From the NCBI RefSeq assembly GCF_002926065.1, contig NZ_PREZ01000006.1, positions 238,773 through 302,772 on the forward strand: a DNA stretch of 64,000 nt, written 5' to 3'. Source of the stretch: Jeotgalibacillus proteolyticus. GTDB taxonomy: Bacteria > Bacillota > Bacilli > Bacillales > Jeotgalibacillaceae. Below the pieces are notes generated by a model, which ran no database searches, was not told the origin of the DNA, and saw only the letters and a program-made list of their open reading frames with translations. A program made the translations under genes and the position numbers. This document shows, one piece after another, positions 51,963-61,884 of the stretch (position 1 is the stretch's first letter; each line of letters starts with the position of its first letter).

Positions 51963-53186
51963 CTACAGCTGCGCATCGTCTGTGAGGGTAAGAGTGAATT
52001 CCTGCATTTCCCCGTTACGGTAGGCTTTAACCTGCATTTCATCTCCAACTGATTTTTCCGTGTAGAGATGCTGGCGGAGTTCGATCGTATTGTTGATCTT
52101 TTCTCCATCCATCTCGACAATCACGTCCATGTCCTGAAGTCCTGCTGCTGATGCGGCAGAGTTTGGCACAACACGCTCAATCACGACACCTGTTGTTACT
52201 TCTTCCGGAAGATTCAGCTGCTGCTGCTGATGAACAGCAGGGACGTTGGCAAGGTCAACTAATGTAACCCCCATTGTCGGGCGTTTTACTTCTCCAGATG
52301 ACTCAAGGTCCTCAATGACCGGGATCGCCATGTCGATTGGGATCGCAAGTCCAATTCCTTCTACTGAGGACTGGGCAATTTTCATGGAGTTGATGCCGAC
52401 AAGCTGGCCTTGAATGTTAACAAGCGCTCCTCCGCTGTTTCCTGGATTAATGGCGGCGTCTGTTTGAATAACCTCAGCCTGCCAATCTGGTGCTCCATCC
52501 TGGTTTACATCCACCGGAATGGTCCGTTCAACCCCTGATACTACACCCGTTGTAACAGAGCCTGAAAACTGAAGGCCAAGCGGATTTCCGATTGCGATAA
52601 GCGGCTCACCTGGTTTAAGAGCTTTTGAATCGCCGAATTCAGCAACGGTTTCAATTTTTTCCCCGCTTACCTGAAGCACCGCTAAATCTGTCCAGATGTC
52701 ACTGCCAAGAATTTCTGCTTCAAGCTTCGTGCCGTCAGCAAGGGTTACCTCTACCTGCTGGGCTCCGTCAATAACGTGATGATTGGTGACAATATAAGCA
52801 TTGTCTCCCTCTTTTTTATAAATGACACCCGAGCCTGTTCCCGCTTCTGCAGGTTCTTCCTGGGGTTCGCCAAACATTCCCCCGCGGCCCGATTGGATGT
52901 TGGTTATGCCTACTACTGCATCTCCTGCTGTTTCAACAGCTGATGTCACATCCGAGCTCACATCATAGGAGATCGGCTGGGCCGTCTGCTGATTGGCCGT
53001 ATTGTTCGTATCAAGAAGACCATTATTAGACGGGCTTGCCGTGTAGTCTCCAATCAACGGCAGAGCAAGCACCACTAAAAGAGCTCCAACGATTAAACCG
53101 GCTAAGCTTGAAATAAAGTAGCCTGCCTTACTTCCGCTTTTTTGCTTTGATTTGCGTTCCTGGTAATCGTTATCGTAATAGCCCAT
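51963..53186 (-). CDS. htrC: HtrA-type membrane-anchored serine protease
   Basis: This 407-residue S1C protease has an N-terminal membrane anchor (residues ~22-46), catalytic His137 (IVTNHHVID), Asp167 (WTDLAVLQV) and Ser251 (NPGNSGGALVN), and a C-terminal PDZ domain (VVERVVPNSAASAAGLQDMDV-like). It degrades misfolded exported proteins at the outer membrane face. It belongs to the YyxA/HtrC position near walJ in Bacillus, though here 3 kb of other genes intervene. ATG 53186 follows AAAGGAAGG. Confidence 0.9.
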   Translation of the reverse strand: MGYYDNDYQERKSKQKSGSKAGYFISSLAGLIVGALLVVLALPLIGDYTASPSNNGLLDTNNTANQQTAQPISYDVSSDVTSAVETAGDAVVGITNIQSGRGGMFGEPQEEPAEAGTGSGVIYKKEGDNAYIVTNHHVIDGAQQVEVTLADGTKLEAEILGSDIWTDLAVLQVSGEKIETVAEFGDSKALKPGEPLIAIGNPLGLQFSGSVTTGVVSGVERTIPVDVNQDGAPDWQAEVIQTDAAINPGNSGGALVNIQGQLVGINSMKIAQSSVEGIGLAIPIDMAIPVIEDLESSGEVKRPTMGVTLVDLANVPAVHQQQQLNLPEEVTTGVVIERVVPNSAASAAGLQDMDVIVEMDGEKINNTIELRQHLYTEKSVGDEMQVKAYRNGEMQEFTLTLTDDAQL

Positions 53187-53334
53187 ATTCTTCCTTCCTT
53201 TCCTAGTGGCTTTTCTATATGCTTTACTATAAAAACAAAACATGAAAATCAGATGAAAAAGAGTTTAAATTTAAAAGAAATTTTAAAAATAGTTTAATGA
53301 AGGCTTAAAAAACAATGCAGAAGAGGTGTTCCTT

Positions 53335-53796
53335 TTGAAGATTACTCAAACCTTTGATACCACATTAATGACGAAATTAAACAAGACCGTGCAGGACGAG
53401 CACGTACGACTTTATCCGGAGGTCTTTAACGAATATGATTTCTCTTCCGTACATGAAGCGCTTGTGCAGATTCTCAAGTCCGGAACGCATGAGGTCTACC
53501 TGGCAGAAGAGGACGGCGAGCCCGCTGGATATGTCTGGTTTGAACGCATTGAAAAGCCGGCAAACGCCTTTAAAAAAGAATACCGAGCGTTATATATCCA
53601 TCAAATCAGTGTTCTGCCCTCCAGTCAGCACAAGGGATGCGGCACCCGTTTGATGGAAAAGGTCGAGGAGCGCGCCAGCGAACTTGGCATTCAGCGAATT
53701 GAACTCGATTATTGGAGCGATAATAAGTCAGCCAAACGCTTTTATGAAAAACAAGGTTTCACTGTCTTTAGAGAGGTTGTACAAAAATTCGTATAA
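53335..53796 (+). CDS. GNAT-family N-acetyltransferase
   Basis: This 153-residue single GNAT domain has the acetyl-CoA motif SVLPSSQHKGCGTRLMEKVEE and LDYWSDNKSAKRFYEKQGF. It starts with TTG at 53335 after AAGAGG (8 bases). Substrate unknown. It is divergent from htrA and upstream of glutaminase. Confidence 0.87.
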   Translation: MKITQTFDTTLMTKLNKTVQDEHVRLYPEVFNEYDFSSVHEALVQILKSGTHEVYLAEEDGEPAGYVWFERIEKPANAFKKEYRALYIHQISVLPSSQHKGCGTRLMEKVEERASELGIQRIELDYWSDNKSAKRFYEKQGFTVFREVVQKFV

Positions 53797-53897
53797 CATA
53801 CGCTAAAAAGGGCGTAAAAACCGCATTCTTTGACAAACAAATGCCTAAACCGCCATGATAGAGAAAGCAAAGACAACGAGAGAAGGAGGCATGTGAA

Positions 53898-54860
53898 ATG
53901 AGAATGCAGGAGGTAGTGGATCAGCTGGAGATTTGGGTAGAGGAAAACCGCTCTCATACCATTCTCGGCGAAACAGCAAAGTATATTCCGGCCCTGGCAG
54001 AACAGGATCCAAGCCAGCTTGGTATTTGCATTATGGACTACGACGGGGATACGTATAGTGTGGGCGATACTAATGTAAATTTTACACTTCAGAGCGTTTC
54101 AAAAATTATCAGCTTTGTTGCCTTATGTCATTTTAAAGGATTGGATTTTGTTTTGGACAAGGTGGATGTGGAGCCGACCGGCGAATCGTTTAACTCCATA
54201 ATTCCATTTGAAATTCACCGTCCCGGCAAGCCCTTTAATCCTTTGATTAATGCAGGTGCCATTACGGTCGCTTCCATGCTTCCGGGGGACACGGTTGAGG
54301 AAAAATTTGACCGCTTCCTATTATTTGTCGAAGGGATGATCGGCCATAATCTTGAGCTTGATGACGAGGTGTACCAGTCTGAATGGAAGACCGCCCACCG
54401 AAACCGGGCACTTGCGTACTATTTGAAGGAATCAAATCTCCTCGACCTGGATGTGGAGGAAGCACTCGAGATTTACATCCGGCTTTGTTCGATTTCAATC
54501 AACCTGAAGGATCTCGCTAAAATCGGTCTCGTTATTGCCCACGACGGTTTTGATCCGGTTGAAGAACAGCAGATTTTCAGCAGTGACGTTGCCCGGATTG
54601 CCAAGGTTTTGATGGTTACGTGCGGCATGTATAATTCATCTGGTAAATTTGCTGCCCATGTCGGCATTCCTGCGAAAAGCGGCGTTTCAGGCGGCATTAT
54701 GGCTTCTGTCCCACCTAAATGGCATTCGGAAGAAAAAGCATTTCGAAAAGGCTGTGGCATCGCCGTCTTTGGCCCAGCTATTGATGCGAACGGCAACAGC
54801 GCAGCAGGCACAATGCTGCTTCGGCAAATTTCAACTGAATGGGATTTCAGTATCTTTTAA
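53898..54860 (+). CDS. glsA: Glutaminase
   Basis: GlsA is a 320-residue serine-dependent beta-lactamase-fold enzyme that hydrolyses L-glutamine to glutamate and ammonia. It has FTLQSVSKIISF (catalytic Ser-x-x-Lys), NPLINAGAI, AHRNRALAYYLK and GVSGGIMASVPP. The ribosome site GAAGGAGG precedes the ATG. A terminator follows at once. A stand-alone gene between htrA and the wal block. Confidence 0.96.
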   Translation: MRMQEVVDQLEIWVEENRSHTILGETAKYIPALAEQDPSQLGICIMDYDGDTYSVGDTNVNFTLQSVSKIISFVALCHFKGLDFVLDKVDVEPTGESFNSIIPFEIHRPGKPFNPLINAGAITVASMLPGDTVEEKFDRFLLFVEGMIGHNLELDDEVYQSEWKTAHRNRALAYYLKESNLLDLDVEEALEIYIRLCSISINLKDLAKIGLVIAHDGFDPVEEQQIFSSDVARIAKVLMVTCGMYNSSGKFAAHVGIPAKSGVSGGIMASVPPKWHSEEKAFRKGCGIAVFGPAIDANGNSAAGTMLLRQISTEWDFSIF

Positions 54861-54863
54861 CAA

Positions 54864-54899
54864 AAAAGGACCAGCGCCTCCTTGGCTCTGGTCCTTTTA
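54864..54899. terminator. Bidirectional terminator
   Basis: AAAAGGACCAG pairs with CTGGTCCTTTT; shared by convergent glsA and the TlpA-type gene. Confidence 0.9.
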
Positions 54900-55496
54900 T
54901 TCTGTTTCCTCCATCAGTTCAATCATCATTTCCTGATTCATCGGCCCCATCAGCTTTTTCGTTATGATGCCTTCTTCATTTAAAATATAGGTTGTCGGAA
55001 TCGTAAACGCGTAAAACTGATCGCCAAGGCTTCCCGATTCGTCCAGTAATACAGGAAAGGTCAGCTCGTAATCCTCAACAAAGCTTCTTACCCGGTCTGC
55101 CCCGTTGTCTCTTGTCGTTAAATTAACAGCGAGAATTTCTGTATTCTGATCCTCTGCATTTTCCTCATAATATTTTTGCATATGAGGCATTTCCTCAATA
55201 CAAGGCGGACACCAGGTAGCCCAAAAATTTAAAATGACTTTTTTTCCCTCGTAATCGCTCAAGGATACCGTCTCACCATCAGCGGTCGTCGTTTCAAAAT
55301 CAGGAGCCCGCTGCCCTTCCTTTAACACGCCATCAGAAGGAACGACCTGCGCCTGATCGTTTTGAGACGGCTTCACCTCATAAGTCAGCTGGCGTGCCTG
55401 CTCAGCTTCCCATGTATTTTTATCTTCTATTACATTAAGTATTAATATCGTTACAAGTCCCCCTACTAATAAAAGGGCTGCAATTTGCTTATACAT
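54897..55496 (-). CDS. Membrane-anchored TlpA/ResA-type thiol-disulphide oxidoreductase
   Basis: This 199-residue protein has one N-terminal membrane helix (1-24) and an outward thioredoxin-fold domain with active site WCPPC (Cys96, Cys99), GQRAPDFETTTADG and the cis-Pro FTIPTTYIL. It reduces disulphides in exported proteins, possibly for cytochrome c maturation. AAAGGAGTCATATA lies before ATG. ResA itself usually sits in a res operon, so I do not give the symbol. Confidence 0.87.
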   Translation of the reverse strand: MYKQIAALLLVGGLVTILILNVIEDKNTWEAEQARQLTYEVKPSQNDQAQVVPSDGVLKEGQRAPDFETTTADGETVSLSDYEGKKVILNFWATWCPPCIEEMPHMQKYYEENAEDQNTEILAVNLTTRDNGADRVRSFVEDYELTFPVLLDESGSLGDQFYAFTIPTTYILNEEGIITKKLMGPMNQEMMIELMEETE

Positions 55497-55713
55497 TATA
55501 TGACTCCTTTCGGATAGTCCCTCACTCCTCCTATCCTTCCTCTATCATAAACGTTTTAGAACCAAATCCATTTAAAAAATGCTTCTTTTCACAAAGGTGT
55601 TGGAATTTCGCATCTGAAAAAACAATGGAATTTTTAATATAAATATGGAAGAATAATGATATAGTAATGAGACAGACGAATAAAATTATTCGTGGAAAAT
55701 ATGGAGGCGAGCG

Positions 55714-55917
55714 ATGAAAAATAATAAATTAGCCTTTTTTGTTTCTTTATTTGCGTTAATTGGTTTCCCCATAATTTTTCTCATCCTATCACTGGCTACC
55801 GGGCAGTGGGGATATTTGGGCTGGAGTCTTATTTCGTCGCTTACGGCAGGGTTAACTGGTTTGTTTGCATCGCTTTATCACATTAAAAAGGATGGAGAAA
55901 GCACAGATTTGATTTAA
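55714..55917 (+). CDS. Small two-helix membrane protein
   Basis: This 67-residue protein has two hydrophobic helices (LAFFVSLFALIGFPIIFLIL and GWSLISSLTAGLTGLFASLY) and a charged tail. ATG follows ATGGAGGCGAGCG. No family recognised. It is probably cotranscribed with the small membrane gene after it. Confidence 0.7.
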   Translation: MKNNKLAFFVSLFALIGFPIIFLILSLATGQWGYLGWSLISSLTAGLTGLFASLYHIKKDGESTDLI

Positions 55918-55932
55918 AAGGTGGCGCTGCAC

Positions 55933-56115
55933 ATGTCCAGAAAGACGATTGGAACGGCGATTGTCCTGTTCGCAGCCATCACCATGATCTTTAATGTATC
56001 CATGCTTCAATCCCACGACTACTATCACACCATCAGAAAAATCACCTATGCTCTATTCATCGTCGGAATCCTTCTTACCCCCACTTACTCAAAGACTGTT
56101 AAAACTGAAGGATGA
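55933..56115 (+). CDS. Small two-helix membrane protein
   Basis: This 60-residue protein has helices TIGTAIVLFAAITMIFNVSM and ITYALFIVGILLTPTY. The ATG at 55933 lies 8 bases after AAAGGTGG. Not recognised. It follows the previous small gene by 15 bases; a long terminator hairpin comes after it. Confidence 0.65.
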   Translation: MSRKTIGTAIVLFAAITMIFNVSMLQSHDYYHTIRKITYALFIVGILLTPTYSKTVKTEG

Positions 56116-56130
56116 ATTTTTACCAATTTT

Positions 56131-56183
56131 AAAAGGAGTAAAGCACTTCAAACATTCACTGTTTAAAGTACTTTACTCCTTTT
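56131..56183 (+). terminator. Long terminator hairpin
   Basis: AAAAGGAGTAAAG pairs with CTTTACTCCTTTT (plus inner ACTT/AAGT pairs); T tail on the plus strand. Confidence 0.85.
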
Positions 56184-56193
56184 TATAATCCAG

Positions 56194-56310
56194 CTGATTG
56201 TAGCGGAGGGCGGAGACGCCAGAGGGATGAAGCGGGAGCTGAGATCCACTTACGCAGCAAGTTAGCTCATCTCCCGCCCCCCGGAAAGCGTCCCCCTGCA
56301 GCGTAAATCA
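56194..56310. repeat. Palindromic intergenic repeat element
   Basis: The element begins TGATTGTAGCGGAGGGCGGAG and ends GGAAAGCGTCCCCCTGCAGCG. Inside is a strong hairpin GCGGGAG-CTGAG / CTCA-TCTCCCGC. The phrase GGAAAGCGTCCCCCT recurs at 14617. Elements of this sort are common between genes in Bacillus and relatives. Confidence 0.7.
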
Positions 56311-56360
56311 ACCTTTGTTAAGGGAATTCACTTCTGACATGTTACGCTAATGCCACCGAA

Positions 56361-57155
56361 CTAAATCGCAAACAGCTCCGTGGGCTTCTTCGCATCCGTA
56401 TCAAAAAGATCAAACTGCTCGCCAATCACATGGCCGCAGCCCTCAAGCGTCTGGCTCACACTCATTCTCGCTAAATCCTTCATATTATTATCAAGAGATA
56501 AATGGGCAAGATAAATTCGTTTCGTATTATCCTTCACCACATCATTCATCGCAAGCGCAGCATCCTCATTCGATACATGCCCCACATCGCTCAAAATTCT
56601 CCGTTTAATATTCCACGGGTAGCGTCCCATACGGAGCATCCCCACATCATGGTTGCTTTCAAACACATACACATCCGCGCCTTCAATAATCCCCTTCATC
56701 CGGTCGCTCACATAGCCGGTATCGGTCATCAGCACAAGCTTCTTGCCATTGTGGTGAAACACATAAAACATCGGCTCTGCGGCATCGTGTGAGACACCGA
56801 ACGATTCAATATCAAGATCGCCGAAGGTTTTAACTGATTCCATTGGAAAATGAAACTTTTGCTCTGGATCAATCTTTCCAATCATCGGTTCCATGGCTGT
56901 CCATGTTTTTTCATTTGCATAGATTGGCAGATTGTAGCGGCGGGCTACAATGCCAAGTCCTTTTATGTGATCACTATGCTCATGCGTCACCAGCAGGCCG
57001 CTCAGGTTTTTCATCGACCGTCCCACCTGCTCAAACAAAAGCTCCATCTGCTTTCCGCTAAGGCCGGCATCTACCAGAAAGGAATGCTTCTCTGTTTCAA
57101 CATAAATCGCATTTCCTGTGCTTCCGCTTGCGAGCACACTCATGTGCATCGTCAT
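56361..57155 (-). CDS. walJ: WalJ metallo-beta-lactamase-fold protein (YycJ)
   Basis: This 264-residue MBL-fold phosphodiesterase-like protein has the metal-binding [31 protein letters not shown] and LAHLSLDNN. It is the conserved last gene of the WalRK operon and is linked to coordinating cell division with DNA replication or repair. ATG 57155 follows GTGGAGTGAAGACT; the GTG nine bases earlier overlaps the site. It starts 5 bases after yycI. Confidence 0.94.
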   Translation of the reverse strand: MTMHMSVLASGSTGNAIYVETEKHSFLVDAGLSGKQMELLFEQVGRSMKNLSGLLVTHEHSDHIKGLGIVARRYNLPIYANEKTWTAMEPMIGKIDPEQKFHFPMESVKTFGDLDIESFGVSHDAAEPMFYVFHHNGKKLVLMTDTGYVSDRMKGIIEGADVYVFESNHDVGMLRMGRYPWNIKRRILSDVGHVSNEDAALAMNDVVKDNTKRIYLAHLSLDNNMKDLARMSVSQTLEGCGHVIGEQFDLFDTDAKKPTELFAI

Positions 57156-57160
57156 AGTCT

Positions 57161-58006
57161 TCACTCCACTGTTTCTTCGATTTCTTCTAGCTGTTCAAAT
57201 TCAAGACTTTCTAGATCAATTTCTATTAGACTTGGGTTAACCGCATTAATATAAAGACTTTCCTGGTCTCCATCCTCCTGCTCAAAAACCATTCTCCATG
57301 TAGGCGTCAGCACTTGCGTTTCAGCCGCGGTTTCATTTAACTGGATAAACGTGTAGTAGCCCAGCTCATAATCCACAACGGTTGAATTAGGTTCAATCGC
57401 ATTCCTTCTGTAGAACCCTTCAAGAGCCTGTCTTGGATTAATCAGGTTCTGATCCTCCGCAAATTCTTCAATGGAGGTAAGCATCGTTTGTTCATAGGAG
57501 ATCACCTGATCCTGATCATTTAAATGAACAACCATTCTGCCGGTAATATTATGGTAGATTGGCATATCTTCAAAATGCTGATAATAAATCAGGCGATCCT
57601 CTTCCTCTTCGTACGACCAAAGCCGGTACTGTTCGCCGCCCATGACGTATTCATCTATATATTCCCTAAGCTCATCCGGAGAAGAAGGATCCTCCAGATC
57701 AATAGGCGTGTTAAGCTGTGAATCCAGTACAATATCATATTTAACACTCGCTGTTTGTCCTTCAAGCTCATTAATATCTGTATTTGAAAAACGATGGACT
57801 CTCGCATTTAAATACGGATGAGGCTCTGAAGTAGTTGGCAGATTTGAGTAAGTAATATTATCCTCAGCCATGCGCTGGTCAATCGTCAATTCCGGCAGTT
57901 CATCGAGCTGCATGCTTTGATATTTTTTCAAAAACAGGGTGAATAAGAAAATATTCAGGATGAAAAACACCACAATAAAGATGGTTTTCGTTTTACTCCA
58001 ATCCAA
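57161..58006 (-). CDS. walI: WalI (YycI) WalK regulator
   Basis: This 281-residue protein has one N-terminal membrane helix ([21 protein letters not shown]) and an external YycI domain that with YycH restrains the WalK kinase. The TTG start (58006) lies 6 bases after GGGGGG; the longer ATG frame would run through the ribosome site. It overlaps the yycH end. Confidence 0.92.
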   Translation of the reverse strand: MDWSKTKTIFIVVFFILNIFLFTLFLKKYQSMQLDELPELTIDQRMAEDNITYSNLPTTSEPHPYLNARVHRFSNTDINELEGQTASVKYDIVLDSQLNTPIDLEDPSSPDELREYIDEYVMGGEQYRLWSYEEEEDRLIYYQHFEDMPIYHNITGRMVVHLNDQDQVISYEQTMLTSIEEFAEDQNLINPRQALEGFYRRNAIEPNSTVVDYELGYYTFIQLNETAAETQVLTPTWRMVFEQEDGDQESLYINAVNPSLIEIDLESLEFEQLEEIEETVE

Positions 58007-59321
58007 CAGGATCCCCCCCATCTATTGGAACCCGTTTCCAATTTCCATTGTAAAGGTAAAACCACATTGGTTCAAGTGTATAGAAATCGTTGCTGGAATC
58101 CTTTGAAATATAGTAACCGACTGTTACATCCTGCAGGAGGTCAGGCTCGAAGGAGTCGCTGCTCTCCAATGTCTCAATCACATCATACCCTGTCATTAAT
58201 AAAGTGGTCTGAGTCGTTGAAGGCACTTCAAAATGAAGGCTTAATAGCGAACGATCGTATTTAAAAATCCGGGTATCGCCCCACTTTTGGTCCATTTGTG
58301 CAAGATGAGGCACGCCTCTGTCATTAAAGACAGGCAGCCCTTCCACGTGAAGTCTATACGTTACCTCCTGGACCGATGGATCAAGCCGGTATAAATAGTA
58401 GTTGTCTGTCCAGCCTGCGTGGTCATTGACAAAACGTCTGCTTTTTTGAAGAAGCTCTGAAGGCCCTCCGGCAGTCGTAAACTCAGCTGCACTCGGATTA
58501 ACGTAGTTTAATGTATTGGTGGAACTGTCTATCCGCATAAGGCTCGATTGGTGCAGATACTGATCCTCCGTCGAGTTTAGAGAATTGACCGATACCGCAT
58601 TTGGATCTGAAAATAAGGCATCTCTAAATTGCTGCGGGGAAATTGAGTTCATATAGTATTTATACTGAACCACCTCTGTTGTCCCCTGCGGCAGGTAAAG
58701 AGTTTTCTCAGATCCTGCTGAGTAAGGGAAATAGCTTGCATACTCTTCCTCTGCTTTCGATACAATCTTGTCGTTTAAAGGAGGAAGCTCATCCAGATCG
58801 ACTCTCGCTTCATATACCTGCTTTGTATCGTACGAAATAAAGTACACCGGAAAGGTAACGTCACCCTCCTGCGGCAATTGGATCACTACACGATCGAAAA
58901 CATCATCCGGGATCTGACTCGTTTCAAAATCAAATACATTCTGATAGGCAGAAAACGGGATGGAGGTCGGAAAAATAATCTCCACACGGTTTTGCCCATG
59001 AGTGAGGTCCTTTATGTCACTATCGCTTAGAGCAGCATTATAACGCAGGCTAAAAAAGGTCCAATCATACATCGTTGAAAGAAGCTCGTCGATTTCACTT
59101 TCACTTGACGTTCCCCGAACATTTTCCGTGCCGTGCACCAAAAATTGACTCGGTTTGATCAGCTCGCTGTTTGTCCGTTCATCAGCGATCGACACATCCA
59201 CAGTAGGAGCCGTTTCGATTGTGTCATAGGTTGGCTGGAAGGTCCATACATTCCAGGTCAAAACTCCGCTCAGCACCACCAGCAGTGTCAGTAATATTGA
59301 TTTAAATCCTTCTATATTCAT
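57993..59321 (-). CDS. walH: WalH (YycH) WalK regulator
   Basis: This 442-residue membrane-anchored protein has a helix FKSILLTLLVVLSGVLTWNVW and a large external domain (VDVSIADERTNSELIKP at its start; FYTLEPMWFYLYNGNW near the end). It binds WalK and tunes its activity. ATG 59321 overlaps the walK stop (ATGA) and is about 9 bases after GAGG. Confidence 0.93.
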   Translation of the reverse strand: MNIEGFKSILLTLLVVLSGVLTWNVWTFQPTYDTIETAPTVDVSIADERTNSELIKPSQFLVHGTENVRGTSSESEIDELLSTMYDWTFFSLRYNAALSDSDIKDLTHGQNRVEIIFPTSIPFSAYQNVFDFETSQIPDDVFDRVVIQLPQEGDVTFPVYFISYDTKQVYEARVDLDELPPLNDKIVSKAEEEYASYFPYSAGSEKTLYLPQGTTEVVQYKYYMNSISPQQFRDALFSDPNAVSVNSLNSTEDQYLHQSSLMRIDSSTNTLNYVNPSAAEFTTAGGPSELLQKSRRFVNDHAGWTDNYYLYRLDPSVQEVTYRLHVEGLPVFNDRGVPHLAQMDQKWGDTRIFKYDRSLLSLHFEVPSTTQTTLLMTGYDVIETLESSDSFEPDLLQDVTVGYYISKDSSNDFYTLEPMWFYLYNGNWKRVPIDGGDPVGLE

Positions 59322-61168
59322 GACCATTCATCCTCATTTGTCGGATCATAAGGAAGGGTGAAATAAATGGTTGTTCCTCTTCCTTCCACGCTTGACGCCC
59401 ATATGCGTCCGCCGTGTGCCGTAATCATTTCCTTCGCAATCGCAAGTCCAAGGCCTGTACCGCCAAGCTGTCTTGTACGGGCTTTGTCCACTCTGTAAAA
59501 ACGCTCAAAAATGTTTTTAACATTCTCGCGCGGTATGCCCATACCCTGATCTGCCACACTGACAACAATCTCTTTTTCTTTCTTTTCCACCTTAAATCGG
59601 ACGAGTCCGCCCTCCGGTGAATATTTAAGCGCATTTGAAATAATATTATCCAGTACCTGAGTCATTTTATCTGTATCAATTTCAACATACAGCAATTCCT
59701 TCGGCAGCTTGGTTTTAAAGGTCACATTTTGAGAGCGGCTCATTTCAAAGCGGTCGATAATACGCTGATAGAAATCAATAAAGTTTACCCAGTCTTTATT
59801 CAGACGATAGTCCTTGCTGTCCATTTTAGAAAGCTGAAGAAGATCGTTGACAAGACGGATCATCCGCTCGGTTTCTGTTTGGGTGACATTTAGGAATTGC
59901 GGTGCAATGTCCTTGTCCTCCCAGGCCCCTTCAGCCAGCGCCTCCAAATAACTTCGCATCGTTGTAAGCGGCGTTCTCAGCTCATGCGATACATTCGCCA
60001 CAAATTCACGCCGTTCTGCATCAATTTTTTCCTGCTCAGTAATATCATGCAAAACAGTAATCAAGCCGTTCACAAACCCGGTCTCCTTTTGAATAATGGA
60101 GAAATTTGCTCTTAGGATGTATGGCCGTGCCGGTGTGCCGAAATTCAGAATAAGCGAGTCCTGCTGGTTAAGAAGATCCTCTAACGTGTATTCGCCTTCG
60201 ATGCCAAGCACTTCAGTGATGGATTGGGAAAGTACTGTTTCACGTGAAACATTCAGCATGCCGGCAGCCGGGTCGTTAATTAAGATAACCCGTCCTCTCC
60301 GGTCTGTCGCAATAACTCCATCGGTCATATAGGAAAGAACAGAAGAAAGCTTCCTTCGTTCACCTTCAGTTGTTGCCTGGGCTTCCTGAAGACGCTTCGT
60401 CAGATTATTAAAGGTGGTGGCAAGCTGCCCAATTTCATCATTGCCATATACCTTAACCTTACGCGAGAAGTTCCCTTTTGCCATCGCCAGTGCCTGTTTA
60501 CGCATATCGGAAATCGGCCGGGTAATCGTTTGCGCGAGCAGGACGCCCAAAATAGCCGTAATTACAAGCGAAATAGCCGTCCCTCCAGCCAGGATGCTGT
60601 TAATATCATCCATTTGAGAGTAAACATTTTCGATTCTGGATACGATATAGATCGTTCCGATGACTTCTCCATTTGAAATAAGAGGGGAAGTCAGCACCCA
60701 TATACGCCCGTGATCAGGGTCGACATAGGTCTGATTTAAATCCTCCTCCAGGGTTTCCCCTTCTTCAAGTGTCTGCTGAACAAGTGAATTGGTCATTCGT
60801 TGTCCGACAATCGGCTGGCTGCTTCCTTCAGAGGACCACGCCCCAATAATTCTGCTTCTGGCGTCAATTACCTGGACTTCACTGATATCCTCAGAATCAA
60901 GCCCGCTCAGCAAAGCACCGATTGTATCCTGAAGAAGCGGATCCTCCTCGGTTCTGGTTCCCTCAATATCAGTGACAATCGCCTCTGTCACACTATATTC
61001 TAAGGGACTGAGGCGATCTACAATCGATTCTTTAAAGTTATTTACAAGAGTCTCTTCAAGCTCACGCACAAAATAAACGCCGATGATCTGCATGGCAAGC
61101 GCGATAAGCAATACATAAATTAAAACGAACTTAAGGTGAATTGACCTGAAAAAACCAACCTTCCTCAT
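59318..61168 (-). CDS. walK: Essential cell-wall sensor kinase WalK
   Basis: This 616-residue histidine kinase has a transmembrane helix (13-33), extracytoplasmic PAS-like domain (35-185), second helix (192-212), HAMP, cytoplasmic PAS (~275-375), HisKA with His395 in VANVSHELRTP, and ATPase domain (NIISNALKYSPEGG; DQGMGIP; LGGTGLGLAI). It phosphorylates WalR to control autolysins and wall growth. It starts 5 bases after walR. Confidence 0.97.
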   Translation of the reverse strand: MRKVGFFRSIHLKFVLIYVLLIALAMQIIGVYFVRELEETLVNNFKESIVDRLSPLEYSVTEAIVTDIEGTRTEEDPLLQDTIGALLSGLDSEDISEVQVIDARSRIIGAWSSEGSSQPIVGQRMTNSLVQQTLEEGETLEEDLNQTYVDPDHGRIWVLTSPLISNGEVIGTIYIVSRIENVYSQMDDINSILAGGTAISLVITAILGVLLAQTITRPISDMRKQALAMAKGNFSRKVKVYGNDEIGQLATTFNNLTKRLQEAQATTEGERRKLSSVLSYMTDGVIATDRRGRVILINDPAAGMLNVSRETVLSQSITEVLGIEGEYTLEDLLNQQDSLILNFGTPARPYILRANFSIIQKETGFVNGLITVLHDITEQEKIDAERREFVANVSHELRTPLTTMRSYLEALAEGAWEDKDIAPQFLNVTQTETERMIRLVNDLLQLSKMDSKDYRLNKDWVNFIDFYQRIIDRFEMSRSQNVTFKTKLPKELLYVEIDTDKMTQVLDNIISNALKYSPEGGLVRFKVEKKEKEIVVSVADQGMGIPRENVKNIFERFYRVDKARTRQLGGTGLGLAIAKEMITAHGGRIWASSVEGRGTTIYFTLPYDPTNEDEWS

Positions 61169-61173
61169 TTACA

Positions 61174-61884
61174 TTACTCCTGATCCGGATTTTTTAAATA
61201 ATACCCCACTCCGCGACGTGTAACGATCCATGCAGGGTGGCTCGGATTATCTTCAATTTTTTCACGCAGACGGCGAACTGTTACGTCAACCGTACGGACA
61301 TCACCGTAATAATCATATCCCCAAACGGTCTGAAGCAAATGCTCACGGGTCATGACCTGACCGATATGCTTGGATAAATAATGAAGTAGCTCAAACTCAC
61401 GGTGTGTCAGCTCAATCGTTTCCCCTCGTTTTGATACCATATAGGCATCCGGGTGAATTGTAAGCGCACCAACTGTGATTTCATTTGTTTCATTTTCTTC
61501 CTCAAGCTGGCCTTTTAATGCCTGGTGGCGTCTAAGATTGGCTTTTACACGCGCTACAAGCTCACGTGTGCTGAAGGGCTTTGTCACATAATCGTCTGCC
61601 CCAAGTTCAAGCCCTAGAACCTTATCAATCTCAGAATCCTTTGCTGTCAGCATGATGATCGGCATTTCATACGTTTTACGAACCTCACGGCAAACCTCCA
61701 TGCCATCCCGGCTCGGAAGCATGATATCTAGCAGGATAAGATCCGGCTTCACTTCGTCTACCTTCGCAAGGGCTTCGTCTCCATCATATGCACAATGAAC
61801 CTCATAGCCTTCTTTTTTCAAATTGAACTGAAGAATATCTGCAATTGGCTTTTCATCGTCTACTACTAAAATCTTTTTATCCAT
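61174..61884 (-). CDS. walR: Essential response regulator WalR
   Basis: This 236-residue OmpR-type regulator has a receiver domain with phospho-acceptor Asp53 ([13 protein letters not shown]), DD at 9-10, Lys in [11 protein letters not shown], and a winged helix ([28 protein letters not shown]). It binds direct repeats TGTWAH-N5-TGTWAH. AAAAGGAGATCAGTGAT precedes the ATG. It heads the wal operon. Confidence 0.97.
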   Translation of the reverse strand: MDKKILVVDDEKPIADILQFNLKKEGYEVHCAYDGDEALAKVDEVKPDLILLDIMLPSRDGMEVCREVRKTYEMPIIMLTAKDSEIDKVLGLELGADDYVTKPFSTRELVARVKANLRRHQALKGQLEEENETNEITVGALTIHPDAYMVSKRGETIELTHREFELLHYLSKHIGQVMTREHLLQTVWGYDYYGDVRTVDVTVRRLREKIEDNPSHPAWIVTRRGVGYYLKNPDQE

